64,000 nucleotides of DNA from Chrysomallon squamiferum (GCA_012295275.1 CM022673.1:28978136-29042135); one strand, 5' to 3'; shown: positions 26,693 through 38,790, numbered from the stretch's first letter. The notes: a model not told the origin generated them from the sequence alone. Program-made: numbers and translations.

Positions 26693-26986
26693 CAGTGGTG
26701 GCCAAACTACGGCCCGCGGGCCGCATCCGGCCCCCAGTCCTGTTTCATCCGGCCCGCCAAACACCTTGCCTTGTTTTTTTCCAAGCACCATATTTACCAC
26801 TGTGAACAAGCAGTGCAACAGCGCTGGCTGCTACTAGAACAGTGGTGGCCAAACTACGGCCCGCGGGCCGCATCCGGCCCCCAGTCCTGTTTCATCCGGC
26901 CCGCCAAACACCTTGCCTTGTTTTTTTCCAAGCACCATATTTACCACTGTGAACAAGCAGTGCAACAGCGCTGGCTGCTACTAGAA
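26693..26986. repeat. Tandem duplication (2 x 147 bp) of the hAT left end
   Basis: Bases 26693-26839 recur at 26840-26986 and I found no difference between the copies. The repeated block includes the terminal inverted repeat and the GC-rich subterminal region and ends at GCTACTAGAA. The inner copy is not preceded by the target-site duplication, so the outer end was the one used at insertion, or the duplication arose afterwards. Confidence 0.95.
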
Positions 26987-27236
26987 GTAGCTTGTGGCAA
27001 GCGTTGTTATTTTTAGAACAGTCTGCCAACCATGACGTAAGTAGCTAACATAGCCTGTATGTGCTCTTTTTCACATCCCTTTGGCCTACTAGCCTACTTT
27101 GTAAGAAATCAGGAAGTTAATTGTTCCAGCTTTGACTTTCAGTATTTTACTGAGCATGTAAGAGACAATACGCACATTGGATTTTCTTCTCAGAAGCAGC
27201 AATAATTTTATTTTTTTCTCTACCTTATCAGTTAAA

Positions 27237-29042
27237 ATGTCTCCAACGAAAAAGAGAAAAGTAGATGATGAATGCCGAGTTTTTAAGGAGGAATGGACAT
27301 ATCAATATTTTTTCACTGCGGTAAATGGGAAAGCAGCGTGTTTAATTTGTAATGAGGGAATATCAGTTTTTAAAGAATATAATTTGAAAAGACACTATAA
27401 TACAAAACACGCTGGATACAGTGAAGGACTATCAACAGAGCAAAAGGTTAATAAAGCTGCTGATATGGTGAAAAATCTAATAAAGCAACAGTCGCTTTTT
27501 TCAAAGACACAATCCATTCACATTTCAGCAACAGAAGCTAGTTTTTATATTAGTTACAAAATTGCACAATGCAAAAAACCTTTTTCTGATGGAGAATTTG
27601 TAAAAGACTGCATTGTGGATGCGGCACGCATACTTTGTCCAGAAGCACAGAATAAATTTGAAAATATTGCACTATCAAGGAATACAGTTATGAGAAGGGT
27701 ACAAGATATCAGCAAAGATTTGTCCCAACAGCTTCACACTGATTTCATGTGGTTTTCATTAGCTCTGGATGAAAGCAATGATGTTCAGGACATTGCACAA
27801 CTCATGATATTTATACGTGGTATCAAGTCAGATTTTACAATTTCAGAGGAGTTGTTATCAGTTGAACCTTTAAAAGGCACAACTACGGGGGAAGACCTGT
27901 GTAAATGTGTAATAAAGTGTGTGGAGGAGGCTGGCCTGCCGTGGAATAAATTGGTGAGTATCACTACTGACGGTGCACCTGCTCTAACTGGAAAAAACAA
28001 AGGCATGATTAGCCTCCTACAAAAGAAGATTAAAGAAAACTGTCCTCAGCATGAAATATGGAAATTTCATTGTATCATTCATCAAGAAAGTTTATGCAAG
28101 TCAGCTCTGGATTTTAATCATGTGATACGTCCTGTAGTTGAAGTAGTTAATCTACTCAGATCCAGACCATTATCACACAGACAATTCAAGACATTACTGG
28201 ATGATATTGAGACTGAATATAAAGATGTGCTATATCACAATAGTGTTCGATGGCTTAGTCATGGGAAAGTTCTAAGAAGAGTCTTTGAACTAAGAGACGA
28301 AATTCTCCTTTTCCTTGATATCAAACAAATGAAATGTGATTTTATAGAGAAGATGAAAAATGATTACTGGCTTTGTGGATTTTATGTTTGCCACTGAAAT
28401 GTTTGAAAAGCTCAATTCTCTAAATTTGGAATTGCAAAGGAAAAGGATTATTTGTGCATGATATGTACACCAAAGTAAAAGCTTTTTTGAGGCAAAGCTC
28501 TCACTTTTGCCAAACAGATATCAGAATGTAATTTTATTCATTTTTCTTTGCTAAGGAAGGCAACAGTAGATAGTAAACTTGCTGAAAAATACAGCAATCA
28601 ACTCTGCATCTTGAAACAAGAATTCCAAAGAAGATTTTCAGACTTCAGAGTAATGGATTCATCATTTAATATACTTGTTTCACCCTTCAGTACAGAAATT
28701 GAGACAGCCCCTGGTGTTCTTCAGCTGGAACTAATAGATCTACAAGCTAATAATGAGCTGAAAATGAAGTTTAGGAATATGCCTTTGGTAGAATTTTTCA
28801 AATATTTGCCTGCTGAAAAGTTTATCAATCTACGAGGTTTTGCTGCTAGGATGCTGTGTATATTTGGATCAACTTATATTTGTGAACAGACTTTTTCATG
28901 CTTAAATCAAACAAAGTCAAAAAACAGATCAGTATTGTCAGATGCAAATTTACAAGCAATTATGAAAGTTTCGACAACTAGTTTTACTCCAGACTTTAAA
29001 AGGCTTGTTCAAAATTGTGGACAGTTGCATTTATCTCATTGA
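27237..29042 (+). pseudogene. hAT transposase, disrupted by frameshifts
   Basis: The first frame opens at ATG 27237 (an earlier in-frame ATG at 27177 precedes it) and runs to a stop at 28395-28397. Its start carries a basic nuclear-localisation-like TKKRKV. A BED-type zinc finger follows (CLIC near residues 37-40, RHYNTKH about 20 residues later). Then come the RNase-H-like core with ALDESNDV, the TTDGAPALTG loop and the FHCIIHQESLC segment. Between about 28370 and 28550 the homologous reading moves through the other frames with at least two shifts. From about 28548 to 29042 the hAT C-terminal dimerisation region is open again (FGSTYICEQTFSCLN). Such a transposase binds the element ends and excises the DNA by a DDE-type mechanism. 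This copy cannot encode a full-length enzyme as it stands. Confidence 0.93.
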
Positions 29043-29121
29043 TATATAAACCTTTTATTAAATACAAGTGTAAACAAGATGGTGTTATTTATTGTTATTC
29101 TACTACAATAATATATATTTT

Positions 29122-29127
29122 AATAAA
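29122..29127 (+). terminator. AATAAA polyadenylation signal of the hAT transposase
   Basis: AATAAA lies 80 bp after the transposase stop codon and within the element, at the position expected for its own 3' processing signal. Confidence 0.5.
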
Positions 29128-29236
29128 GATGGCAACCAGTTACGACAAATTTTACGTAAATTTCATTTAATCCGGCCCTCCAGTGGCAAGAAAGTTGCAA
29201 ATTTGGCCCTCTGGTAAAAAAGTTTGGCCACCCCTG

Positions 29237-29244
29237 TCATAGGC
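29237..29244. repeat. Right target-site duplication of the hAT element
   Basis: TCATAGGC directly after the terminal CCCCTG, matching the left copy exactly. Confidence 0.9.
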
Positions 29245-29695
29245 AATAAAAATATTTTTACTCTGTTCACAAAAAAAAAAAAGATAAAAAAAAAGAAGTA
29301 AAGATATAACTGAAAACTCTACGATTATTTTACATTACATCAAACACTGATATTACTAGCTCGTCTCCGCTGCCAATATCCCAAGTGACTTCTTGACGTG
29401 GTTATCACCAGCTACAAGTACTAGCGTCCATTCAGGATAAGGAGCCTGTCTTGTAGGATACGTTAATTGCACGAGCACTTTTTAGCACTTGGCTGGCGTG
29501 CACGGGACTTGATGTTAACCAGCCGTCGACGTTCTGACGTTGGCAGCACGTGGCTGCTGACTGTGTTTTAATTACTGCGAAATCGCCAAAGCGATTACAG
29601 CTCGTTAATGACGTTTTAACTGAGTGTGTAAGTTCGTAATTCTTCCACTACGGGCAGGTCAGTTCCTTCAAGCGTAATTCCGAAAAGAAAATAAA

Positions 29696-29935
29696 AAAAA
29701 ATTAAATGAATAATAAAAATAAATAAAAATAAATAAATAAATAAATAGGTAAATAGATAGATAAATAAATAAATAAATAAATTAATTAATTAATTAAAAA
29801 TTCATGTAGAGGATATGAATAACTTTTTAATATTACTCTGTTTAAAATTAAATTAAAAAAAAAAAAAAAAAAAAATAAATAAATAGGTAAATAGATAAAT
29901 AAATAAATCAATAAATAAATAAAATTTCTTGTGGA
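29696..29935. repeat. AAAT-type repeats flanking a poly-A run, imperfect tandem copies
   Basis: Two AAATA-rich blocks (about 29700-29795 and 29875-29925) each contain TAGGTAAATAGATA. They are followed by related sequences, TTCATGTAGAGGATATGAATAA and TTCTTGTGGAGGATATAAATAA, so a unit of about 130 bp is duplicated. Confidence 0.75.
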
Positions 29936-30139
29936 GGATATAAATAATTTTTTTTTTAATTTTTTGGTGTGGCAGGATATATACGTTCTTCTTCGTCTTA
30001 TTTATTTTTTAATTTTTTTTTTTCCAGCATAATCATTTTCCTTATCACCATCATAATCGATATTCATTTTTTACTACTACTACTACTAGTAATATTATTT
30101 ATTATTATTAGTAGTTTTTGTTGTAATAGTACCAGCAGC

Positions 30140-30288
<149 letters not shown>

Positions 30289-30826
30289 GAACAGCAGAAA
30301 TGTATTCAAAACCATACTGACATTATTTGTCGTGAACTATCTGTCAGCTGGCGACCTCATATGTGATATAGTTCTCAAAGCGTAATTTTCTCCTCTTTTT
30401 TTTTTCTTCTTTTTTTTTTTTTTTAAGAAAGAAAAAATGTTTAAAAAGAAAGAATAAAGAAAAGTTATTTATAGAAAGGGGGGGGTAATGATGTTTTTTA
30501 CGAGAGCGAGACTTGCTCGTATTACTGGGTCGCATCAGTTAAGCGTTCTAACTTACAACGGCTTGTGTTTTCTTACAAGGGAAGCTTGTTGATTTATTGA
30601 GATGGGTTTTACAGCAGTCGCTGTAGTCGTCTGTGAGGGCGCATTGTGCTGGCACATGGCGAAGAAAAGCACGGCATTATATTCGTTTTCAAACGGGCGT
30701 GGGTTAGACCAGCGCTGATATAAGAAATCTCTGATACATCGTGACGTTTTTTTTTGATGATTCAGTTTTGACGAATCGTGCGAATTATAATTAATCTGAA
30801 AGAGCGTTTGTCATCAGCAGTGTAAG

Positions 30827-30858
<32 letters not shown>

Positions 30859-30880
30859 AGAGTATTACCGTGTGTGTTTA

Positions 30881-31046
30881 TGTAGCTGGTTCAGTGGAAA
30901 AGCAGTGACCTGATGCTTGACTGTCTGCAGGTTCGTTTCATGTCGCTTCTTCCTGTGAGTTTTTTCTCGTTACAACCAGTGCTCGACAACAGGGTTATTA
31001 ACTAAACCATAATTTAAAAAAAAAAAATAAAAAAAAAAAAAAAATA
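30881..31046 (+). mobile_element. tRNA-derived SINE with mollusc-type central segment
   Basis: The A-box-like TAGCTGGTTCAGTGG and the B-box-like CAGGTTCGTTTCATG are spaced as in a tRNA. Next comes TCTCGTTACAACCAGTGCTC, which resembles the central segment of bivalve and gastropod SINEs (CGTTCCAACCAGTGCTCCAC, from memory). The sequence ends near an A-rich tract (31014-31046). It is degraded, and the right part of the central domain has lost similarity. Confidence 0.6.
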
Positions 31047-31642
31047 AAACAAATATATATATATAGATCTTTGAGTAATGGCAGTGTGTTTTCTCTCTCA
31101 TTATCTACATAATCATTTAACTCAAATAAAACACTATATTCACACATACATTAAAAATGTTTCCGGTCCTCCTTTAATTATGTCATATTCGGATATAAAA
31201 GAAAATAAACTTTTTTAAGGAAATGTGTCATGTACTGAATATGTCTCCTCTGTGTTCATTCACAGCAGTGTGTCATTAATTAGCTTCAGTGATGATCAGA
31301 TATCACAGGGACACTGACAGATTGGTGCCAGCTGATTCCAGCCAAATGACCATTACAACACCAGCTGTCAGACGTGGTCGTTTTCATGTGTAAAACTCGT
31401 TTATTACAGAGAAGACTCTTTGACTTGTTCTCATTTAAACTTCTGGTGGTTTAGTTTCGAAAGTTAAACCACTGAGAATTAAAACCAAGTCCAGAATCAT
31501 CAATTGAAATATATAGTAATGTTTAATACTGTGATTTGTAATGTTTGAAATGATGTCATATCTCTCTGTCTCTCTCTCCCTCGCTCTCTCTCTCTATTTA
31601 TTTATCAGTCCGACTCATACTCACATACAAACTCACATACAA

Positions 31643-31644
<2 letters not shown>

Positions 31645-31688
<44 letters not shown>
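31645..31688. repeat. (CA)n microsatellite
   Basis: About 21 CA units, about 40 bp downstream of a short CT-rich stretch. Confidence 0.95.
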
Positions 31689-31697
<9 letters not shown>

Positions 31698-33584
31698 GAG
31701 ACATTCAGTCTATCTTGCGTTAATAATATTCACGTCTCCTTGTCCTTTTGACCTGATACATATCATTGGGAAAATATTTAATGACAAACATATGTACGTG
31801 CAATTACTGACTTAAGGTTGTTTTTTTTTGCTTGACTATATCTCTGTCTTTCTACATGAGTTTATCAATACGTTATAATACGAAAAGCTTGTCGCAGAAT
31901 CGTTTTTGAAGATGTTTAGGTTCGCGCACATTCAACTGAAGATAAAAAGAACAGAAAGCTGTATAGTCTTTGTAAAATACAGATCTTATCCGTTGAAAGT
32001 CAGGTTCTTTGGTTCAGTTTCAAAAACAATTGTCATTCCTATCACTGACACTTTTGTTTTTGCAGAAAAATTAAATAATTCCAGAGTGTTTCTCGCTGGC
32101 AGTTTTAGAATTAGATTAGAATTAGATTAGAAATAATGTATTTATTTACTGAAGTACATTTCCAAGTTATTGTTTTACTGGGCGCATGCGTCCATCCAAC
32201 CTTTGCTAATAATAAAGTATGATTATACAGTAAGTAACAAGAACATCATCATGACAAGAAATAACAAGATTTTTTCATGGACAGAAATATACTTCCATTT
32301 TAAATCCAGAGGGGACAAAAAAAAAAAAAAAAAATTAAATAAAAAAACAGGCGGTAACAAATATTCAAAAAGAACTATTTATCCATTACTCACTGACATT
32401 GGTATTGTCAGGAACGAAAAATACATGCTTTAATCAAATAGGTCAGCGTTTACTTAATCTCCGGGCCAGGTAATACCTGTTTTCAGTTACACAGTTGCGA
32501 GGATGTTGACAAAAGAAATGTAAAGTCGTGAACTCCAAGTGCCGCGGTATAGGCTGGTCTGAAGCTGCACGTGTTCGGCGTTAGAAGTGAAACAAGTTCC
32601 ATTATGTCTCCGCGATCTGTCACAATGAGTATTCCGCAGAAAGTCGCCTGATATTTGACATACATAAGGACCAGCGCTTATCTAAAACACATGAAGGTGG
32701 CATGATTTCAGGAATCATGATTTTGGTATTTCGGAATAAGATTATCGAAAGTCATGGCCAATGAAATTTGAAAAATTAAAATTACTTAACGATGTGTCCA
32801 TTCAAATTTAAGTTAGAATTGGTAAAAATATATTACCGTTGGAATTTTGAAACAAAAATGAGTAAACGCCGTTATAATTGAAATTTTCAAATAAGTTCAT
32901 TAAAATATTATTTTAAACTATTAAAAAAGTTAAAACCAGATTTAAAAAAATAATAATAATAATAATTAAAAGAAATATGACAATTGGAATATTAAAATAA
33001 GATTGCCGAGAGCTATGATGACTAAAATTTAAAAGTAAAATAACAGCATTGTGAACTACACAATCGTATGATTTTTATCCATAATAATTGTTCTCAAAAC
33101 TATTTTCTGTTATCCTTTTTACATATCAGTTTTACCATGCATAGGTCAGAAGTTACAACGGTTTAAAATTGCACAGGGGCTCTATAAACACTTTCTATTT
33201 GAAGAATATATTTTCCATGATCCTCACCCTAAATAAATTTTATCAGTATATAATCTAGACTTTGGAATTTGACACAGAACCAATCCTTCTTTGAGGAAAC
33301 ATTAAATCTAATAAACAGAGTATCTAATGAAATCAGTTTGTTATCTGAGTATAAGCCATGCTACATCAGTATATCGTCTAACTGACCTTATTTTGTTCTC
33401 CTAAATGTTCACGCAGATTTGAAATTTGTGTTTAAATAATACAGTAATTATATATCAATTTATTTTAATGTATAATGTAAAACTCGAAACATAACGGTTG
33501 CTATTGGTGAATTTTATTAATACATTTTCGAAATAAAACATCATGACGTGTATGTAATCTTGGTGCAGCTGTCTGCACGAAATG

Positions 33585-33835
33585 ACGTCATAGAACAAAA
33601 GCAAATACTATCAATTTTTGTACTTTATTATTAGCAAAGTATATAACCTATAACGTATTTAAGCGGTATGTTCCCACCATTTTAATATTTCCGTTTCCAA
33701 AATAAATGACCTTGTTAATTCATAACCCGACCAGTTCGTAGGCGCAAACAACAAAACGTTATATGGCGCGGGAAGTCAATGTAAATAGTTGTTATTGGGG
33801 GTCAAGGCCGACGTACACTTAAAGTAATGACGTAA
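33585..33835. promoter_or_regulatory. Candidate cAMP-response elements
   Basis: TGACGTCA, the palindromic CRE consensus, occurs at 33585-33592 and the variant TGACGTAA at 33828-33835. Both lie in a locally less AT-rich stretch about 1.3 kb upstream of the UNC5-like first exon. No transcript start is evident nearby, so function is unproven. Confidence 0.3.
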
Positions 33836-33892
33836 CCAGTCATTCCATAAATAACAACACGTGTTGTGCAAATGCGCTCCACTTAACAGAAA

Positions 33893-34111
33893 TTATGGCG
33901 GGTAAAATTTAACCAAATTGACAATGGCCTTTCGAAACGACGGTTTGTTAATATGTTCCCAGTTTGTTTTCAGTCGCATCAGTGCATTCTTTTCACATAG
34001 TAGCGTTTCAAGTAAACCTTTGTCGTCAGAAATTGATTTGCGAGTTAATTTTGCTTGAGTTTCATGGTGATTTATGTAATTAGATAAATTTGACACAAAC
34101 CAGTACGGCAT
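33893..34111 (-). CDS. Uncharacterised 72-codon open frame, doubtful
   Basis: I do not recognise this frame. It has a mixed, non-repetitive composition (MPYWFVSNLSNYINHHE at the start, KFYPP at the end) with no signal peptide, membrane segment or zinc motif. It is flanked by non-coding AT-rich sequence, and the CRE pair lies past its 3' end. Frames of this length occur by chance throughout the window, so it may mean nothing. A single exon of a longer gene is also possible, but I found no matching splice framing. Confidence 0.15.
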   Translation of the reverse strand: MPYWFVSNLSNYINHHETQAKLTRKSISDDKGLLETLLCEKNALMRLKTNWEHINKPSFRKAIVNLVKFYPP

Positions 34112-34307
34112 TATCTGTTAACCGACAATAGGGAGAGCAATTCCAGAATTCGGCTTGTTACGGGCTAAAAGTTCTTTAAAACAACCTTAACTATGTCATA
34201 AGAGAAGAAAACTTAATTAATTTGTTTATAAATTAAAGTACAGCAAACTTCGTGGCGAAGATAGAAATCAAAGTTTAGAAATTATTTATTTAGTTTTATT
34301 ATCTCTA

Positions 34308-34308
34308 A

Positions 34309-34370
<62 letters not shown>
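34308..34370. repeat. (AAT)n microsatellite
   Basis: About 20 AAT units. Confidence 0.95.
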
Positions 34371-34371
<1 letters not shown>

Positions 34372-34849
34372 TATGATAATCGAATTTTTTTTAGAGAATT
34401 ATCGATCAAAAACTGCTGCTTGTTATTTCATTCATTATTCTTTTGTGAACGGAGCGCTGCTTCCGACTATATATATATATTTTTTTTTTTTTTTTCCGTC
34501 TCAGAAGAAATATAACAGAAACAAATTTTCAGTAATAAATGTCTGCAGTATCAAATTACATAAACCATTATTTCAAAGAGCAGTTATTAATAGTAGCATG
34601 TTTGTTTCTTTATCTTTAAAGCAAAAAATAAATATATTTTTTTAAATAATAAAAAAAACAAAAACAAACCAAAACAAATAAAATGAAATAAAATAAAATA
34701 AAAAATATAAAATAAAACTAAGTAACTGACTGACTAACTAACTAAATAAATAAATAAGTAAATAAATAAAATAGAATAAAATAAAATAAAATAAAATAAA
34801 AGTCTTCAGACAGCTCTAACACACTGTTTTATTACACCAGCCACAAACA

Positions 34850-35160
34850 CATACTCGCGAAAGAAACACTGACGGGAGTAGTTTTCCCCCGCAGATGAAG
34901 AAAACACCGTTTTGTATCACCCCCGACTTGCGAACAAAAAGCAGCGACCGGCCGGAATCAAGTCAGTCCACGTGACTGACGAACTCTCTCTCTCTCTCTC
35001 TCTCTCTCTCCGCTTTTCTCAACTTTTCGTCGTCCACAATCGTCAGTCGTGACGTGATAGCGCGGAACGAGAGGGTAGCACGCGCAGAAAACCATGGAAA
35101 CTGGAAGGCATTAGAACAGTTGTCCCGGGCGGGGCTGTATGTGTTAGTGTATCGCGGAGG
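34850..35160 (+). promoter_or_regulatory. UNC5: Probable promoter region of the UNC5-like gene
   Basis: A clear rise in G+C and CpG stands out against the surrounding AT-rich DNA. It includes GACCGGCCGGAATC, the E-box-containing TCCACGTGACTG, a (CT)n tract (34985-35010) and CGTGACGTGATAGCGCGG. It leads directly into the candidate first exon. No TATA box is obvious. The short ATG frame at 35092 (METGRH then stop) could act as an upstream open frame if transcribed. Confidence 0.5.
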
Positions 35161-35326
35161 AAATGCGAGGGGAGTTACCGGCTGCAGTCCAGTGTTCTAG
35201 GATTCATTGTGCTTTCAGTGCCACCGAACTTCGTGCGTCGTCTTGGATAATATACTCTTCTTGCACATTCCCGGATTTTTATTCTCATAGTTTACTTTCT
35301 ACAAGACTTCCTTGCCGTTTCAAGGG
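35161..35326 (+). other. UNC5: Candidate non-coding first exon of the UNC5-like gene
   Basis: A CpG-containing segment ends in a strong donor, CAAGGG/GTAAGC (exon end 35326). It has no long frame, so it would be 5' UTR. The next exon of this strand with a start codon begins at 57793, after TTTCTTGCAG. The join over 22.5 kb is an inference from the promoter-like context, the orientation and the lack of any other candidate. The left border of the exon is not known. Confidence 0.5.
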
Positions 35327-35658
35327 GTAAGCAGAATATTTTGTTACTGGAGCATGCACGTCTTTCTGTAATTCAATAACGATGCCAGCTCGACAGGCTT
35401 GATGGTAACAGGCAAATTACTGGCGGCTTTTCTCTGTAAATGTATGGTGTGTGTGTGTGTGGTGTGTCGGAAATTTATTCGGGGAGGGGGGAAAGATCGG
35501 ATAATCTAAACAGTGGCATTTTATACAGTTAATATATAGAATATATGTATTTATTTCTTAGTCTTTTCTGATGTTTCTGTTAGTAATAGACATTGTCCTA
35601 TTGGTTGCGGTCATTTCTGAAGTTTCTAAACATTTGTCTTTTAATCTCCGTCGTTTTT

Positions 35659-35659
<1 letters not shown>

Positions 35660-35743
<84 letters not shown>
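35660..35743. repeat. (CT)n microsatellite
   Basis: About 41 CT units, about 330 bp after the candidate first exon donor. Confidence 0.97.
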
Positions 35744-35746
<3 letters not shown>

Positions 35747-37240
35747 TGCTCATTAAAAAGTGTTGTATTCTAAACAGAAGTCTAAACTAGTGATACAGAT
35801 TGTAATGGGACTGGCCAACATATCGTTAAGACAAGCACAACCATAAATCGAAGGCACTCGCTGCTGAGTCTGACTAGACTGTGTGAAATTTTTTGATTTA
35901 TTTTAACGACTTACTGCTTCAAACACTGCTAAAAGTAGTCGAGCTGTTTACAAGTTGTTTATTAGTTACAAATTGATTTTTTTTTTCTTTTTTCTTTTTT
36001 TTGGTTTTGTTATTTGAAACTGTATTGTATGACTCACTGTTTTTCTTGTTCATTATTCTGCAAGATATATGTATATTATTGTTATATGTATAATATCTCT
36101 CAATTAACTTTAATTATTACGATGCATGGTTTAACATTTCTGTTACAATTTTCGGTAAAATGTTACGATAAGAATAATCGTTTATAATTCTTTCGTTTGT
36201 TAATAATTATAGCTTCAAAATAGAAACAAATAAAACAAAAATAATTTTGTTCCCAAAGATACACGAAAAACGATAACAGAATCTTATTTTTTGTTATTAA
36301 TTTTTCAATTTTAAAAAAAATCTTTTAATTAATTAATTAACTAAATTATTTATTTTTGTAATGTGACCATATTACTGAAATTGATTTTAAGCTAAAAGAC
36401 GATGGAAAACAAATCTGCTGCAAAATATATTTATACAAGATGCGCAGTCTTATTTTTAAAAGGTGCAAGGTCCTTTCCACGTAATTATGTCATAATGTAA
36501 GAGTGTTACGTAATTTCACGGATGGTGTTCATCGTAAAAGAGATATTGCAGAAAAAACAAAAAAAAAAAAAAACAACTCCTAAAATTAATAAATAAATAA
36601 ATTTAAAAATTTTAATGATCTGTCTGGTAATACAAGAAACGTGAACTGACAAACAACCTCGGATCTAACTGTAAATAAATTAAAAATAATCTTCTTTTAA
36701 AAATGACGAGATACTTGGGTCGTAACTGCTCAAAATACCGAGAAAACATCGTCCACTATCACTGGTATTATCAGCAGACTCAGGTTTCTTAACAAGAAAC
36801 AAAGAAAATATCCACGAAAAGTATTCATATTTCCTCTAAGATACTGGAAGCAACGATGGGTGAGCTATTTCAGCGATTTCAAATAATATAAACACATGAA
36901 AGACCAGGTCTGCGAACTTCATACTGAGAACTGAGATAATTAAAGCTTGCGTAAAGTATTCGTAATCTCGGGAAAGACGAGATTAAACCGACTGCGCGAG
37001 AGTTTATGACAGTTTGTTTGGTGTCAGGGCACAGTTTGAAAGTATGCGTCATAGGGATGATAACTTGGTCTCAGTTATATAATACAGACGTCTAAGTAAG
37101 CAGAGAATTCACATCTGGCACTTATCAACTTTCCGTTAATCTCTGCATCATTTTATTGTGTCTGCACGTTCTTCATGTTGCAGGAACGATGACGCGTATC
37201 GCTAATTACTCGCATCATACATTCATTCCATGTGCATCAC

Positions 37241-37244
<4 letters not shown>

Positions 37245-37297
<53 letters not shown>
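37245..37297. repeat. (AG)n microsatellite
   Basis: About 26 AG units. Confidence 0.96.
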
Positions 37298-37299
<2 letters not shown>

Positions 37300-37802
37300 T
37301 GTTTACTCAGGAACACCCACAACAGATACACTCAGATATTTCCACAGTCGTATGCAAAGATGTATAAAGACACAAACATACTGAGTGATCTCACAGATCA
37401 ATGTATAAACACAATATTTATTTATTTATTGCGCTTACGATTATTATGATTATTATTATTATTAATATTATTAATGACTGCGTGAACTCTCTGACTACAG
37501 AATAGGGCGGTCGAAGACAGAGAACAAAAAACATGACTAACACACAGTAACTCAGAATTCTGCAATTATTGCTAATGTCTCACTGGGTGGTACTGAACTG
37601 TTATTCAAAGACAATAAACATTACAAGCCTGTTGCTTTAATTTGTGAAACACGAGTCTGTGTTATTACGTGTGACCAGTCATTTTTTATTTTGTTTTATG
37701 AGCTGCTGTACACACCTATTCTTATGTCGTTATAATAGAATCACCATCCGTAGATCGTCGACTGAGTCTTAGGATACAGGACCTAGGTCTGCGTAGATAA
37801 AA

Positions 37803-37816
37803 ATAAACACACGCGC

Positions 37817-37854
<38 letters not shown>

Positions 37855-37860
37855 GCACAC
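37803..37860. repeat. (CA)n microsatellite
   Basis: CA units with GC interruptions at the left and a TACG interruption at the right. Confidence 0.93.
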
Positions 37861-38052
37861 AAATTCGTATCTAGCAGTTTAACTGCTGAAGGTATTAAAA
37901 CATATAAAACTCTCACTGCACGATCTAATCAGTAGCAAACTGAAGTAACGATAAAAAGATAGTCGTTGTCTGTACTCAGCGTCTTGTTTCTAAAACTGCC
38001 TGTCTACAGAGATTAATAGAAATATATATCTCTTTTTAAACGACAAGACAAA

Positions 38053-38230
38053 CTGTAGCTCAGTGAAATAACCACAAACACTCGCCAGAAATGTCCAGGG
38101 TTCAGTGATCAGTTCTCCTTGTTCTACCCATTGGGCTGTTTCCCATTTTAATTCGTCTATCTCATAAATGATTTACCAAAGACCATGGTGCATACTTTAA
38201 TACTACCCAAGGTTTGGTGTATAAAAAATA
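38053..38230 (+). mobile_element. Decayed tRNA-derived SINE
   Basis: A-box-like TGTAGCTCAGTG and B-box-like AGGGTTCAGTGATC are tRNA-spaced. They are followed by TTCTCCTTGTTCTACCCATT and then TTTACCAAAGACCATGGTGC, which resemble in order the two blocks of the mollusc-type SINE centre (CGTTCCAACCAGT and TATCAAAGGCCGTGGTATGT, from memory). No A tail or target-site duplication is recognisable. Confidence 0.55.
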
Positions 38231-38654
38231 TTCCTCGCTGTTAATCATTAACTGTATATTACTGTGTGTCGGCAACGGCTTTTCTGTTCTGTTCTCAAAA
38301 ATAAACAATATAATTCAAATATGTCAGTGTTTCTTTAAAACGATATTCCTTTATTCTCTATTTAATTTTTCTATACGATACATATGAAACATACTCCATA
38401 TATTTGTATGATATGCTGAATGCGAACTCTAAGTTCATGTAGCAAAATATTTATAATGGCGGTTATTATATATACGTTAATTGATAAATTGTGTTTGACA
38501 TTTTGAAATGTTTTGTTATCGAAACTATAATATCACTGACTACTGAAGTTCATATGTTAGAGAGAGAGAGAGTGATATTTCTGCAATAAGGACATTTCTG
38601 GTGTTGTATATCTAATGTAATGCAATGAAAATGTTTGCAAGATTATTCCGACCT

Positions 38655-38790
38655 TTTATGTATGTAAATATGTATATGTGTATGTATGTATGTGTGCGTG
38701 TGTATGTATGCGTGTGTATGGTATGCATATATGTATGTATGAATGTATCTATGTAAGCGTGTATGAACGCCTTTATGCTTACGTATGTAT
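38655..38790. repeat. Imperfect TATG/TGTA repeat
   Basis: A degenerate tetranucleotide tract of ATGT/GTAT units with frequent single-base changes. Confidence 0.85.

Larger units (their letters stand above)
26693..29236 (+). mobile_element. hAT-superfamily DNA transposon, 2544 bp, decayed coding region
   Basis: The element begins CAGTGGTGGCCAAACT and ends AGTTTGGCCACCCCTG; these are inverted repeats with one mismatch over 16 bases. It is bounded by the 8-bp duplication TCATAGGC on both sides, so both ends are fixed directly. It carries a BED-finger hAT transposase reading on the plus strand, broken by frameshifts. Subterminal CGGCCC-rich blocks occur at both ends (GGCCCGCGGGCC on the left, CCGGCCCTCC on the right). 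The left terminus is present twice in tandem. By transposase type it belongs to the hAT group related to host-domesticated vertebrate genes such as GTF2IRD2; the exact family cannot be fixed here. Confidence 0.95.

Noticed and set aside
27785-28006. 73-codon minus-strand frame
   Set aside because: It is the antisense shadow of the hAT transposase.
32178-32195. GGCGCATGCGTCC, and ACGCATGCGCACC near 40.69 kb, as NRF1-type promoter sites
   Set aside because: Single imperfect matches with no promoter or transcript context.
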